64,000 nt of DNA from Silvanigrella paludirubra. GTDB lineage: Bacteria > Bdellovibrionota_B > Oligoflexia > Silvanigrellales > Silvanigrellaceae. Location of the stretch: contig NZ_WFLM01000001.1 in the NCBI RefSeq assembly GCF_009208775.1, positions 248,001-312,000 on the forward strand, in the 5' to 3' direction. The notes below the pieces were generated by a model that ran no database searches, was not told the origin of the DNA, and was given only the letters and a program-made list of their open reading frames with translations. Shown piece after piece: positions 37,647 to 47,107 of this stretch (position 1 is its first letter; each line of letters begins with the position of its first letter). Position numbers and translations under genes: made by a program.

Positions 37647-38953
37647 TGCCAAAAATTCGAAATTTTGAAAAATCTATTGAAATAATGGAAAGAAGCCGCA
37701 AGGTATTTCCTGGTGGTGTGAATTCTCCTGTAAGATCTTTTCGTTCAGTTGGAGGATCTCCAATCGTTTTTTCTCATGGAATGGGAAAAAATTTATTTGA
37801 TGTAGATGGAAATCGTTACGTTGATTTTTGTTCTTCATGGGGTCCACTCATTCTTGGGTATTCACACCCATCCCTTATTTCTGCGATGCAAGAGCAACTT
37901 CAAAAAGCTGTTACTTTTGGAGCTCCTTCTGATCTCGAAGTTCGTTTGGCAGAAAAAGTGCAAAACTGGATCCCTGGTATTGAAATGATGCGTTTCGTTA
38001 GTAGCGGAACAGAGGCAACAATGAGTGCTGTTAGAGCTGCGCGAGCTGTTACAAAACGTAACAAGTTTGTTAAGTTTGAAGGCTGTTACCATGGCCATGC
38101 AGATCAATTTTTAGTGAAAGCAGGAAGTGGTCTTGCTACTTTAGGTAATACAAGTTCAGCAGGCGTTCCTTCAGGAACAACTCAAGATACTTTAACTGCA
38201 ATATATAATAGCGAAGAAAGTATTCATGAAATATTTTGTCAATATGGAAATGATATTGCGGCAGTTATTATTGAACCTGTAGCAGCAAATATGGGTCTTG
38301 TTTTACCAAAACCTGGTTATCTTGAATTTTTACGTAAAGTAACAAAAGAAAATGGAACCGTTCTTATATTTGACGAAGTGATGACTGGATTTCGTTTGTC
38401 AAAAGGTGGAGCTGCTAGTTACTTTCAAGTTCAGCCTGATCTTTGGACATTTGGAAAAATTATTGGTGGTGGTATTCCTGCAGCAGCTTATGGTGGTAAA
38501 AAAGAAATTATGCAAATGATTTCTCCATTAGGCGATGCTTACCAAGCTGGTACTTTATCTGGAAATCCATTAGCTATGGTTGCAGGTTATGCAACACTAA
38601 GCGAAATAGAAAATCAAAATGCTTTTGAAAAGCTTGAAAGTCTTGGTAAATATCTTGATTCCTTAGTTCAAAAAGAATTAACTCCTTTTATTGAAAAGTC
38701 GAAAGTTTGTTTCGTTCGAATAGAGTCTTTCTTTTGTTTCTTTTTTGGAACAAACCGTGCGCCAAATAATTTTGATGAAGTTTCTAAAACTGATATGAAG
38801 TTATTTAATAAAGTGTATCATGAATGGATTCAAAATGGAATTTACTTAGGACCAAGTGGTTATGAAGTTGGTTTTTTGAGTGCTTGTATTGAATATGAAG
38901 ATTTAGATCTGATGGTCTCTATAGTAAAGAATGTATTAAATACCGAAGATTAA
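37646..38953 (+). CDS. hemL: Glutamate-1-semialdehyde 2,1-aminomutase
   Basis: This PLP enzyme makes 5-aminolevulinate, the first dedicated precursor of haem and other tetrapyrroles in the C5 pathway. The 435-aa product has the class III aminotransferase fold: N-terminal PGGVNSPVRSF, GCYHGHAD, the LIFDEVMTGFR Asp motif, and Schiff-base Lys271 in TFGKIIGGG. Its ATG shares a base with the pyrG stop; an AGGAG upstream inside pyrG supports the start. The last three codons and the stop form the 5' arm and loop of a terminator hairpin. Pairing of pyrG and hemL is unusual but the short spacing suggests a single transcript. Confidence 0.97.
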   Translation: MPKIRNFEKSIEIMERSRKVFPGGVNSPVRSFRSVGGSPIVFSHGMGKNLFDVDGNRYVDFCSSWGPLILGYSHPSLISAMQEQLQKAVTFGAPSDLEVRLAEKVQNWIPGIEMMRFVSSGTEATMSAVRAARAVTKRNKFVKFEGCYHGHADQFLVKAGSGLATLGNTSSAGVPSGTTQDTLTAIYNSEESIHEIFCQYGNDIAAVIIEPVAANMGLVLPKPGYLEFLRKVTKENGTVLIFDEVMTGFRLSKGGAASYFQVQPDLWTFGKIIGGGIPAAAYGGKKEIMQMISPLGDAYQAGTLSGNPLAMVAGYATLSEIENQNAFEKLESLGKYLDSLVQKELTPFIEKSKVCFVRIESFFCFFFGTNRAPNNFDEVSKTDMKLFNKVYHEWIQNGIYLGPSGYEVGFLSACIEYEDLDLMVSIVKNVLNTED

Positions 38954-38968
38954 ATCTTCGGTTTTTTT
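38943..38968 (+). terminator. Terminator whose stem includes the end of hemL
   Basis: CCGAAGAT (38943-38950) and ATCTTCGG (38954-38961) pair perfectly around a 3-base loop that is exactly the hemL stop codon TAA (38951-38953), followed by GTTTTTTT-type T-run to 38968. The hairpin is clear; a ribosome ending translation would cover it, so it may be most active when translation has finished or stalled upstream. Confidence 0.85.
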
Positions 38969-38985
38969 AAAGGGAAAATCATTTC

Positions 38986-39852
38986 ATGTTAACTTCTGAA
39001 TTGTTACAAGGTGTCATTTGTTTTTCTTCACTCTCTATTTGGATTTTTTCTAAAAAAGAAATTTCTATCGCAATAGCAATAGGCTTTTCCTTTTTAACGT
39101 TTTTTATGGGATTTATTTCTTATCCTTCTTTATTACTTATCGTTTTATTTGCTTTATCATGTCATTTTTATATTAGCCTTCAAAATAAAATAATACGTTT
39201 TTTATTAACATTACTTATCGCTTTTTTTGCAGCGATAGCAATGAAAGGCGGTATTCCTTTTTCAAATCCTGTACCTATTTTTGAAGGTATAAAATTTAGC
39301 TCAATTTCTGCTCCTTTTTGGATGGGAATCAATATTGAAAAAGCGGTATGCGGAATTATTTTAACAGCATATATTATAAAAAGAGCTAAAACTTTTTCCG
39401 AATGGAAAACAATTTTTAAGGAATTTATTCCTGTATTGTTAATATTAATCATTTTATTATTTACACCGGCTATATTTACAGGATTCGTAAAATTAAATTA
39501 TAAAATTCCTGATGGCATGTATTTATTTATTTTAAATAACTTATTACTAACATCTGTAGCAGAAGAAGTGTTTTTTAGAGGTTTTTTACAAAAAAAATTA
39601 TTTGATATTTTTTCTATAAATTTTAAAATGAAAGAAGCCGCACCTCTTTTATCGATATTAATAACTTCAGTTATATTTGGATTAGGGCATTTATATAGTG
39701 GTGTATTAATGGCTATTTTTGCATTTATTGCAGGAATTGGATATGGCTACGCATATCAAAAATCTTGGAAACTAGAATCTGCTATTTTAGTTCATTTTGG
39801 TTTAAATATAACACACTTTATCTTTTTTACTTATCCGTATTATAAAATATAA
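38986..39852 (+). CDS. CPBP-family intramembrane metalloprotease
   Basis: The 288-aa protein has about eight membrane helices and the motifs of the CAAX-protease/bacteriocin-processing (Abi) family: SVAEEVFFRGFLQKKLF (EExxxR), then FGLGHLYSG and a C-terminal HFGLNITHF that supplies further metal-binding His and Asn. Members cleave within membranes and in bacteria have been linked to bacteriocin maturation and self-immunity; the substrate here is unknown. It starts 17 bp after the hemL terminator, so it may have its own promoter or rely on read-through. The dtd gene follows after 22 bp. Confidence 0.88.
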   Translation: MLTSELLQGVICFSSLSIWIFSKKEISIAIAIGFSFLTFFMGFISYPSLLLIVLFALSCHFYISLQNKIIRFLLTLLIAFFAAIAMKGGIPFSNPVPIFEGIKFSSISAPFWMGINIEKAVCGIILTAYIIKRAKTFSEWKTIFKEFIPVLLILIILLFTPAIFTGFVKLNYKIPDGMYLFILNNLLLTSVAEEVFFRGFLQKKLFDIFSINFKMKEAAPLLSILITSVIFGLGHLYSGVLMAIFAFIAGIGYGYAYQKSWKLESAILVHFGLNITHFIFFTYPYYKI

Positions 39853-39874
39853 ATGTTTTTGGAGATTCTTTTTC

Positions 39875-40402
39875 ATGATTGATAATTTAATTTGCAGAAC
39901 CGTCATTCAAAGAGCAAAACATGCAGAAGTCCAAATTAATCAACAATCCCAAGGTAAAATGGAATATGGGCTTGTTCTTTTATTTGGTATCGGATTTAAA
40001 GATATATCAATGGAAATTCATGAAGAAAATGTTTCAAAAATAATAAATCAGTTTATCCCCTCATTAGAAAAACTTGCAGATAAAATTTGTTTATTAAGAA
40101 TTTTTGAAGATAAAGAAGGAAAAATGAATTTATCTGTAAAAGATATTCAAGGAGGAATTTATTTAATTAGTCAATTTACTTTATTTGGGGATTGCCGAAA
40201 AGGAAATAGACCTAGTTTTACATTATCCGCAAAACCCTTACTTGCAAAACCAATGTATGATAAATTTTTAGAGATTTTAAAACAGAAAATGGACTCTTTA
40301 AATGTTTATTCTGGTATTTTTGGCGCTGAAATGAAAGTATCTTTATGTAATGACGGTCCTGTTACATTAATAATTGATTCAGGGATAAAGGGGTTTATGT
40401 GA
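39875..40402 (+). CDS. dtd: D-aminoacyl-tRNA deacylase
   Basis: This enzyme hydrolyses D-amino acids (and Gly) mischarged on tRNA, protecting translation. The 175-aa product has SQFTLFGD and the C-terminal NDGPVTLIID, equivalents of the family's SQFTL and NxGPVT (Gly-cisPro-type) motifs, plus the TVIQRAKHAEVQI N-terminus. It is about 25 residues longer than E. coli Dtd (145 aa), through insertions around residue 45. The start is weakly supported (GGAG about 11 bp upstream). Its stop overlaps the GTG of the histidine kinase gene. Confidence 0.92.
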   Translation: MIDNLICRTVIQRAKHAEVQINQQSQGKMEYGLVLLFGIGFKDISMEIHEENVSKIINQFIPSLEKLADKICLLRIFEDKEGKMNLSVKDIQGGIYLISQFTLFGDCRKGNRPSFTLSAKPLLAKPMYDKFLEILKQKMDSLNVYSGIFGAEMKVSLCNDGPVTLIIDSGIKGFM

Positions 40403-41850
40403 GTTTTGATTCTCACTTTACAAATGTAAAGGCAAATTTAAGGCCATTATTATCTGTTTTTTATCCTAGCACTGTTAAGCAAAGAATATTTCTTGGAATC
40501 ATATTAGGAACTATCTTTTCTTGTGTGCTTTACCATTTTTTACCTCTATTTTTTGTTCTCCCCATATTTTTTCTGTATTGTTACTTTATTTTATATATTT
40601 TAGTAGATAAACCTACACATTCTTTAATGCAATTAACCCGTCATGGTGGTTTTGATGCAGGCATAGATAGCTTGCCCATTGTAGGAAATGATGAATTTTC
40701 TCGAATTGCTAGAGCTGTTCAAGATATGGCAAAAAGAATGCGTGGCAGTATTTTAGAAGCAAGAGAACAAACTTCACGGTTAGATGAAATATTTGGAGCT
40801 ATCGGGGAAGGGGTTGTAATTGTAAATCATGAAGGAAAAATTCTAAAAATCAACAATACCGTTAGAAGATGGATTGGATGGTATACTGATGTTGCAGAAC
40901 GAGATGTACTTGAAGTTTTAAGAAGTGTAGAACTTTCTGCCATGATCCAAAAAATGATTTCTGAAATAAAAGGTAATCAAATCATCCAAGCACAAATTAT
41001 TGAATCACTTCACTTAGATGGTCCTGAGATTCGTCGTGTTCGTGCAAAAATTGTAGCATTATATTCGGAACAACAAAATCCTGTATTGATGATATTTTTA
41101 TTTGACTTAACCGATATTCACAAAGGGGAAGAAATTCGAAGAGAGTTTTTTGCCAATGTGAGTCATGAATTAAAAACACCCATTTCAGCAATAAGGGGCT
41201 ATGCCGAAATTATTCAAGATATGCCTGATTTTATTAATAACGAAACAGCACAAAATTTTTTATCTGTCATCGTTCGAAATTCAGAAAATTTAACAAAATT
41301 AATTGATGAAATGCTTATCGTAACAGGTTTAGAATCGGGATCGCTTACTTTATCTATTAAACCCTATCAAATTCATGATGGCATTAGGCGTGTTGTCGAA
41401 AATATTTTACCTAAGGCGAAACAAGCTGAAGTTGAAATTTTAGCCGATGTCGATCCTGATATTGATGAAATATTTGTTGATTCTCAAAGATTCGATTCCG
41501 TATTAGTAAACTTAGTAGATAATGCTGTTAAATATAATAGACCAGGTGGTATTGTAAAAATAAGTGTTCGTAAAAATGAAACTCATCATATTATCTTTTT
41601 AGAAGATACTGGAATTGGAATTCCAAATCATTCTCGTATCCGTGCCTTTGAACGTTTTTATCGTGTTGATAAATCACATAATAGATTGGGTGGTGGTTCT
41701 GGTTTAGGACTTGCTATTGTAAAACATGTTGTACAGGCTCATGGCGGTACAATTTCTTTACGAAGTGAAGTTGGTGTAGGAAGTGTTTTTACAATTATGT
41801 TACCTATCAATCCAAGTAAAAAGAAAATTGATTTGCTTACTTCCTTTTAA
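40399..41850 (+). CDS. Membrane sensor histidine kinase (PhoR-like)
   Basis: The 483-aa product has two close membrane helices at about 30-50 and 52-72, a HAMP-like linker, a PAS domain (about 125-235, from LDEIFGAIGEGVVIVN), a HisKA domain with phosphorylated His256 in FFANVSHELKTP, and an ATPase domain with NLVDNAVKYN, DTGIGIP and GGGSGLGLAIVKHVV. The layout matches PhoR, with almost no periplasmic part. It starts with a GTG overlapping the dtd stop (GTGA). No response regulator gene adjoins, so its partner must be elsewhere. The PhoR name is not claimed. Confidence 0.93.
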   Translation: MSFDSHFTNVKANLRPLLSVFYPSTVKQRIFLGIILGTIFSCVLYHFLPLFFVLPIFFLYCYFILYILVDKPTHSLMQLTRHGGFDAGIDSLPIVGNDEFSRIARAVQDMAKRMRGSILEAREQTSRLDEIFGAIGEGVVIVNHEGKILKINNTVRRWIGWYTDVAERDVLEVLRSVELSAMIQKMISEIKGNQIIQAQIIESLHLDGPEIRRVRAKIVALYSEQQNPVLMIFLFDLTDIHKGEEIRREFFANVSHELKTPISAIRGYAEIIQDMPDFINNETAQNFLSVIVRNSENLTKLIDEMLIVTGLESGSLTLSIKPYQIHDGIRRVVENILPKAKQAEVEILADVDPDIDEIFVDSQRFDSVLVNLVDNAVKYNRPGGIVKISVRKNETHHIIFLEDTGIGIPNHSRIRAFERFYRVDKSHNRLGGGSGLGLAIVKHVVQAHGGTISLRSEVGVGSVFTIMLPINPSKKKIDLLTSF

Positions 41851-41935
41851 AAGATATCCGTTTTTATTTTTCAAATAATATTTTTAAGAAATTAAATTTA
41901 CTTTTGTTAAGGTATTTTGTTGAATTTATAATACA

Positions 41936-41962
41936 TTGACTCAACTATCCGTTTTTGATAAT
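41936..41962 (+). promoter_or_regulatory. Possible sigma70-type promoter for the dienelactone-hydrolase-like gene
   Basis: TTGACT at 41936-41941 and GATAAT at 41957-41962 are separated by 15 bp, one or two bases short of ideal. The start would lie about 45 bp before the ATG at 42014. The sequence ATCCGTTTTT occurs both here (between the boxes) and just after the kinase stop near 41856, a possible regulator site. AT-rich background makes chance matches likely. Confidence 0.35.
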
Positions 41963-42013
41963 GTTTGATAAATTTAATTTTATGCTGTTACTTAAAAAGC
42001 AAAGGTGACAAAT

Positions 42014-42862
42014 ATGGATCAAGACGATAAAAATTCTTTAGCTAATATAAACAGACGCGAATTCGTTTTAAAAACAGTTGTGGCCACAGGATATGCGCTA
42101 GCTGTTACTCCTGTTGCTTTTTCTGTTATAAGTACTGATTCTGAAGGCATTGAAGTCAGTGATATCCAAATTCCTGTTGGAAAATCAAAAATTCCTGGTT
42201 ATTTTGCAATGCCAAAAGGCAATGGTCCTTTTCCTGTTTTATTAATTTGCCATGAAATTTTTGGAGTGCATGAACATATTAAAGATTTATGCCGTAGGTT
42301 TGCAAAACTTGGTTTTTATGCCATTGCTCCTAACTTATTTTTTAGGCAAGGCGATGTAACAAAAATAAAAGAAATTCCAGATATTATTTCTAAAGTTGTT
42401 TCAAAGGTTACAAATAAACAAGTAAACATGGATCTTGATGCTACCGTTAAATTTGCCAAATTAAATAAAAAAACTGATATATCAAAATTAAATGTAACTG
42501 GATTTTGTTGGGGTGGAAAAACAACTTGGCTATATGCAGCACATAACCCGAATATTAAATCTGCAATTGCATGGTATGGTCCTCTTGTTGGAAATCCTGG
42601 CGATAAAATGGAATTTCCTGTCAATATAGCAGCAACATTAAAAGTTCCCGTGTTAGGGCTTTATGGTGGCAAAGATGCTCGTATCACGCAAGAACATGTT
42701 GATCAAATGCAAAATGCTCTTGATAAAGGAAAAAGTGGTTCTAAAATTATTGTTTATCCTGAAGCGGAGCATGGCTTTTTCGCAGATTATAGACCAAGTT
42801 ATAATAAAATGGCTGCTGATGAAGGCATTCGTGAAATGTTAAATTGGATCAAAAATCATTAA
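42014..42862 (+). CDS. Tat-exported dienelactone-hydrolase-family protein
   Basis: The 282-aa product begins with a twin-arginine leader (NRREFVLK, followed by a hydrophobic stretch ending VAFSVIS), so it is probably exported folded to the periplasm. The rest is an alpha/beta hydrolase of the dienelactone-hydrolase family with catalytic Cys165 (GFCWGG), Asp in GGKDARIT and His in AEHGFF. Dienelactone hydrolases open a lactone in aromatic degradation, but many relatives have other esterase roles and no ring-cleavage genes are near. ATG 42014 has AAAGG 8 bp upstream and is preferred to the in-frame GTG at 42005. It converges on the HAD gene with a 1-bp gap. Confidence 0.87.
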   Translation: MDQDDKNSLANINRREFVLKTVVATGYALAVTPVAFSVISTDSEGIEVSDIQIPVGKSKIPGYFAMPKGNGPFPVLLICHEIFGVHEHIKDLCRRFAKLGFYAIAPNLFFRQGDVTKIKEIPDIISKVVSKVTNKQVNMDLDATVKFAKLNKKTDISKLNVTGFCWGGKTTWLYAAHNPNIKSAIAWYGPLVGNPGDKMEFPVNIAATLKVPVLGLYGGKDARITQEHVDQMQNALDKGKSGSKIIVYPEAEHGFFADYRPSYNKMAADEGIREMLNWIKNH

Positions 42863-42863
42863 A

Positions 42864-43535
42864 TTATTTTAATACCGTCCAATTTAATATTTTAAAATTC
42901 TTTTCTAATCTTTTCTCAAAGATTTTTTTATGTTTTTCTTTAGGACATATAATATAACGCTCCTGAGATTTAAGTAACATAGGAAGATCGGCAATATGAT
43001 CACTCCAAGCACTATGCCAAATAATATTCTCACCAAGAGCATCGTGAATCCGTTTTATTTTTTCACTTTCGTAACAATTTTTTGATTTTAAAATCACCCC
43101 ACCTGCATAAAAAGTAAGTTTACTTCCAATAATCAATTTAAAATGTGAGTATTTGCCATGGAGCATCCCTCTGACCCATGTTTGCCCAGATGCTGTAACT
43201 ACAACTATTTCAACTCCTTCTTGTTTTAGTTTTTCAAATGTTTCAATAGCTTCTTGAAACCAAAGGGCGTTGCTTTCTGTTGCCAGTATATTTCTTAAAA
43301 ATCGAGCGCATTCCCTTTTTTCTTTTCCAACCGTTAGACTCCATAAAATTAACGATTTTGCTAATGTTTTATCTAGTTTAAGAAGCCCTGTAAGAATTAA
43401 AAAAGGAGAAATCATAAGGAGAAATGGAATTCTTAAGGGTTCGCTCTTGAGGATCTTTTTTAGAAGTGTGAGGAATGAATCTTGGCAAATGAGGGTGCCG
43501 TCGAAATCAAAAAAAGCATAACGTGGGGTTTGCAT
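42864..43535 (-). CDS. HAD-superfamily phosphatase (class IB, PSP-like)
   Basis: The 223-aa product has the HAD motifs: DFDGT with nucleophile Asp10 and acid Asp12, motif II in VVTASGQTW, a Lys in ESEKIKR, and motif IV in WSDHIADLPML, where the usual GDSxxD glycine is replaced by Trp-Ser-Asp. A helical cap of about 80 residues lies between motifs I and II and contains one hydrophobic stretch (IPFLLMISPFLILTGLL), so it may associate with the membrane. The family includes phosphoserine phosphatase and phosphatidylglycerophosphatase C-like enzymes; the hydrophobic cap favours a lipid-phosphate substrate of the PgpC type. It is divergent from priA. Confidence 0.82.
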   Translation of the reverse strand: MQTPRYAFFDFDGTLICQDSFLTLLKKILKSEPLRIPFLLMISPFLILTGLLKLDKTLAKSLILWSLTVGKEKRECARFLRNILATESNALWFQEAIETFEKLKQEGVEIVVVTASGQTWVRGMLHGKYSHFKLIIGSKLTFYAGGVILKSKNCYESEKIKRIHDALGENIIWHSAWSDHIADLPMLLKSQERYIICPKEKHKKIFEKRLEKNFKILNWTVLK

Positions 43536-43628
43536 AAAGTCTCCCGTTTTTAGATACCTACATGTCCTATAGGTTTGAATTTATATTTAGTTCTTAATCA
43601 TAGGAAAAGTCAAAATTAGGGTAAGAAA

Positions 43629-45770
43629 ATGGAATTTGATATTAATCAGAAAAAATACGGTAATTTTGTAGTGATAGCAGCAACGGGACTGTTTTTAACG
43701 TATCAAATTCCTGAAAAATTTTTAGATATGAAATTAGGTAAATTTTGCCTTGTTCCAATGCGCCAAGGTAAATCACTAAAAACATTTGTCGCTTTATTTA
43801 TAGAATATACTGAAAAACCTGATTTTCCTTGCCAAGAAATCATAAGTTATGTTCCTTTTACAAATCAGGTTCCAGAAGTCTTAATCTCAATTATGAAATG
43901 GGTTGCTGAGTATTATTTATTTCCATTTGAACGTGTATTGCAAAATATTGCTCCTAAATTTGTTTGGAATGTAGAAAAACATACTCTCCTTTTTAAAAGA
44001 TTGTCTAAATTTTTTCATATTGATGATAAAAATCATTATTATATTAATCAAGAAAATAATAAAAAAGGAATTAAAGGCGAGGCAATTTTACCTGTAAGGG
44101 AACAAATTGATTTATCAAAAGAACAAGAAAATATTTATAATCAAATTTTATTAAAACCAAATTCTGTTTGTTTATTACATGGCGTTACAGGGTCAGGTAA
44201 AACAGAAATTTATTTAAAAATTGCGCAAAAAATAATAAAAGATAACAAAACAGTCCTCATTCTTGTTCCTGAAATTGCATTAACTCCTCAAATGAGCTCG
44301 CGATTTCGTGCTGTATTTCAAAATAATTTAGCAATTTTACATTCAGGATTAACATCTAATGAATATGAAAAAGAATGGTTTAAAATTCATTTAGGATTTG
44401 TAAAAATTGTGCTTGGTGTAAGAACCTCTATTTTTACTTTATTAGAAAATATAGGACTAATTATCTTAGATGAAGAACATGATGGAAGTTATAAATCACA
44501 AGATCTGCCACCCTATCAAGCAAGAGACATTGCTGTTTTGCGTGCAAAAAAAGAAAAAGCCTTATGTATATTAGGCTCAGCTACACCTTCTGTGGAGTCA
44601 ATGTATAATGCTTTACAAGGAAAGTATGAATATTTTAAACTTGAAAATAAATATTCAAATAATACCGTTGATAGTATTATAATTGATAGCAAAAAAAATA
44701 TGAATTTACCTTCAAGGTTAAAAGAAGGTAATTATCCTTTAAAATCAACTCAAATATCTTTTCAAAATGATAGTATTTCATCTGAAGTTTGTTCTCTTTT
44801 AAAAGAAAAAAAAGATAAAGGTGAACAGAGTATCGTTATTATTAATAGAAGAGGATATATTAATTTCGCAATTTGTGCTGAATGTACATCCCCTTTAAAA
44901 TGTCCAAGATGTTCTGTTACGACAACATTACATCAAAATGGATCCATAGAAATATGTCACTATTGTGGATACCGAGAGAATAAAAGAAAAAATTGTCCAT
45001 CATGCCAGTCAAATCAATTTTTATTAAAAGGGATTGGGACTCAAAATATAGAAGAACAAATTCAATCTTTAATACCAAATTTAAAAATAGATAGACTAGA
45101 TAGGGATGTGCTAACAAGTAACACAAAATTAAATGAAATTATAGAAAATTTTCGTATTGGGAATACAGATTGTTTAGTGGGAACTCAAATGCTAGCGAAA
45201 GGACATGATTTTCCTAAAGTAACATTGGTCGTTATTCTTCATGTTGAAGATTCTTTATTTTTGCCAGATTTTAGAGCATCTGAAAGAACTTTTCAATTGT
45301 TAACTCAAGCCATGGGTCGAGCGGGAAGGGGAGAAAAAAAGGGGACGGTGGTTTTACAGTCTCTAATAATTGGTCATCCTGTTATAGAAATGTCTTTAAA
45401 TAATAAAGTAGATGATTTTATGAATAGAGAAATTTCATTAAGAAAAATTGGCTTTCATCCTCCATTCTCTAGACAAATATTATTTGAAATAAGACATCGA
45501 AATAAAGAAAAAGCCTTAAATTTATCTAATAAACTTAAAGAATATTTAGTTTCACATTGGAAATTAAATCAATTTAATCCTTTAAAAGTAAGACTTGCAG
45601 GACCTTATTCTGCAACAATTGAAAAAATAAGAGATGAATTTCGAATGCAACTTTGTATTAGTAGTTCGCGAGATTATCATCCTTTTATCCTTTTTCCAAA
45701 GGAAATATCTCATGACAAAGAATTGATATCTTGTTTACGTATTGATGTTGATCCTTACTCTTTTCTTTAG
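43629..45770 (+). CDS. priA: Primosomal replication protein N' (PriA helicase)
   Basis: PriA restarts stalled replication forks by loading DnaB. The 713-aa product has the N-terminal DNA-binding domain, a DEAH-type helicase core with Walker A GVTGSGKT (185-192) and LDEEHDGSYKSQD, a zinc-binding insertion with eight Cys (CAECTSP-CPRC-CHYC-CPSC), and helicase C motifs GTQMLAKGHDFPKVT and QAMGRAGRGE. Length and order are normal. The AGGGTAAG leader supports the ATG at 43629. It stands alone between the divergent HAD gene and the receiver-TPR gene. Confidence 0.96.
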   Translation: MEFDINQKKYGNFVVIAATGLFLTYQIPEKFLDMKLGKFCLVPMRQGKSLKTFVALFIEYTEKPDFPCQEIISYVPFTNQVPEVLISIMKWVAEYYLFPFERVLQNIAPKFVWNVEKHTLLFKRLSKFFHIDDKNHYYINQENNKKGIKGEAILPVREQIDLSKEQENIYNQILLKPNSVCLLHGVTGSGKTEIYLKIAQKIIKDNKTVLILVPEIALTPQMSSRFRAVFQNNLAILHSGLTSNEYEKEWFKIHLGFVKIVLGVRTSIFTLLENIGLIILDEEHDGSYKSQDLPPYQARDIAVLRAKKEKALCILGSATPSVESMYNALQGKYEYFKLENKYSNNTVDSIIIDSKKNMNLPSRLKEGNYPLKSTQISFQNDSISSEVCSLLKEKKDKGEQSIVIINRRGYINFAICAECTSPLKCPRCSVTTTLHQNGSIEICHYCGYRENKRKNCPSCQSNQFLLKGIGTQNIEEQIQSLIPNLKIDRLDRDVLTSNTKLNEIIENFRIGNTDCLVGTQMLAKGHDFPKVTLVVILHVEDSLFLPDFRASERTFQLLTQAMGRAGRGEKKGTVVLQSLIIGHPVIEMSLNNKVDDFMNREISLRKIGFHPPFSRQILFEIRHRNKEKALNLSNKLKEYLVSHWKLNQFNPLKVRLAGPYSATIEKIRDEFRMQLCISSSRDYHPFILFPKEISHDKELISCLRIDVDPYSFL

Positions 45771-45841
45771 AATATGAAAAAAATTTTCCGATACTGAGAG
45801 GAGTATAATTTCCTTTATATAAGATAAATGAAGGGTATGAA

Positions 45842-47107
45842 ATGCCTCAAGCTTCTGAAAATAATAAAAATTCAGAAAGAGTTTGTGTTTTAATCATTGA
45901 AGAAAAAGCAGACCTTCGTACTTTTTTTATGGGTGTTTTAACAAAAACGGGAAACTATGAAGTAAAAAATGCGGCGTCTCCTATAGAAGCATTGCAGATT
46001 CTTAGTAAAGAAGCAAATACGATCCAAATCATATTATTTGATTGGAATATGAAAGAAATGCCTGGTCATGTCTTTTCACAAAAGATAAAAAATGAAGTGA
46101 ATTATGATCATATTGAGTTGGTTGTTTGCTCTGCTGCATTTTCCCCGCAAGATTCTTTTTTAATGAGTGAAATTGATATTTATTATACTATGCCCAAGGT
46201 TGTAAATGCGTCTGAGTTTTTATTAAAAATGGAAGAAGTTCGTTCCGAATTTATAAATACACAAGCAATTTCTGCAAAACTAAAAGATTTAAAACATTTA
46301 ATCCATGAGTCAGATATAAAATCCATTGACACTCTTTTTTCAAATTCAGACGTAGAGAAAGAAATTACAAATAATTCAAAATATACTTATTTAGGCGGTG
46401 AGGTTCGTATTTTAAAGAAAAAATACGATGAAGCTATCGAATTTTTAAAAAATCATCTCGATAAAAATCGTGAAAATAGACAAAATGAAAATTTAAAGAC
46501 ATTGAGCACTCTTGGAAAAGCTCTTTGTTTAGTTGGTAAGTTTGAAGAAGCTTCTATGATTTATGAAAAATTAGAATCGAAAAGTCCAAATAATTTAGGG
46601 CATAAAATTATGCTTGGTGATGCTTTATTAGGTTTAGATGACATTAATGGAGCAGAAAATAAATTTAATGAAGTATTAAATAAAGATCCTTCAAATACAG
46701 GAGCTTTAGTTGGCATGATGAAAACGAATTCTGTTAGTGGAAATTTTGATCAGGCTAAATCCTTTTTTGAAAAAATAGAAGGAAATTTTGAAAGTAAATC
46801 TTTGGCAAGTTTTTTTAATAATAAAGGCGTTGCTTTAGTTAAAAAAGGAAAAGTGGAAGAAGCGATTTTATTTTATGAAAATGCACTTCAATTCTTCGAT
46901 AAATTTAAAGCCCATGTTTATTTTAATCTTGGTATGGCATACTATCGTTCCGGTAACATTTCTAGTGCTGTCAGCTGTTTTCAGGCGGCAATGGCTCAAG
47001 ATGCGAAGTTACTTGAAGAAAAAAATATATTGAAGGAGTTACGAGAAAAAGGTGTTGAAAAATTTATTGCCGATTACAATGAGAATCTTAAATCAAGAAA
47101 AAAATAA
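45842..47107 (+). CDS. Receiver domain-TPR protein
   Basis: The 421-aa product joins a receiver domain (about 12-135) to a chain of TPR repeats (about 165-410). In the receiver the phosphoacceptor is in LFDWNMKEMPG and the Lys in MPKVV; the second acidic residue lies in IIEEKAD. The TPR part has at least six repeats with the usual small residues (ALCLVGKFEEASMIYEKL and AYYRSGNISSAVSCFQAA types). There is no DNA-binding domain, so it is likely to signal by protein contacts. Its last 29 bp overlap the start of the next gene, so the two are coupled. Related architectures are common in Bdellovibrionota and Deltaproteobacteria, known from family experience rather than checked. Confidence 0.85.
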   Translation: MPQASENNKNSERVCVLIIEEKADLRTFFMGVLTKTGNYEVKNAASPIEALQILSKEANTIQIILFDWNMKEMPGHVFSQKIKNEVNYDHIELVVCSAAFSPQDSFLMSEIDIYYTMPKVVNASEFLLKMEEVRSEFINTQAISAKLKDLKHLIHESDIKSIDTLFSNSDVEKEITNNSKYTYLGGEVRILKKKYDEAIEFLKNHLDKNRENRQNENLKTLSTLGKALCLVGKFEEASMIYEKLESKSPNNLGHKIMLGDALLGLDDINGAENKFNEVLNKDPSNTGALVGMMKTNSVSGNFDQAKSFFEKIEGNFESKSLASFFNNKGVALVKKGKVEEAILFYENALQFFDKFKAHVYFNLGMAYYRSGNISSAVSCFQAAMAQDAKLLEEKNILKELREKGVEKFIADYNENLKSRKK

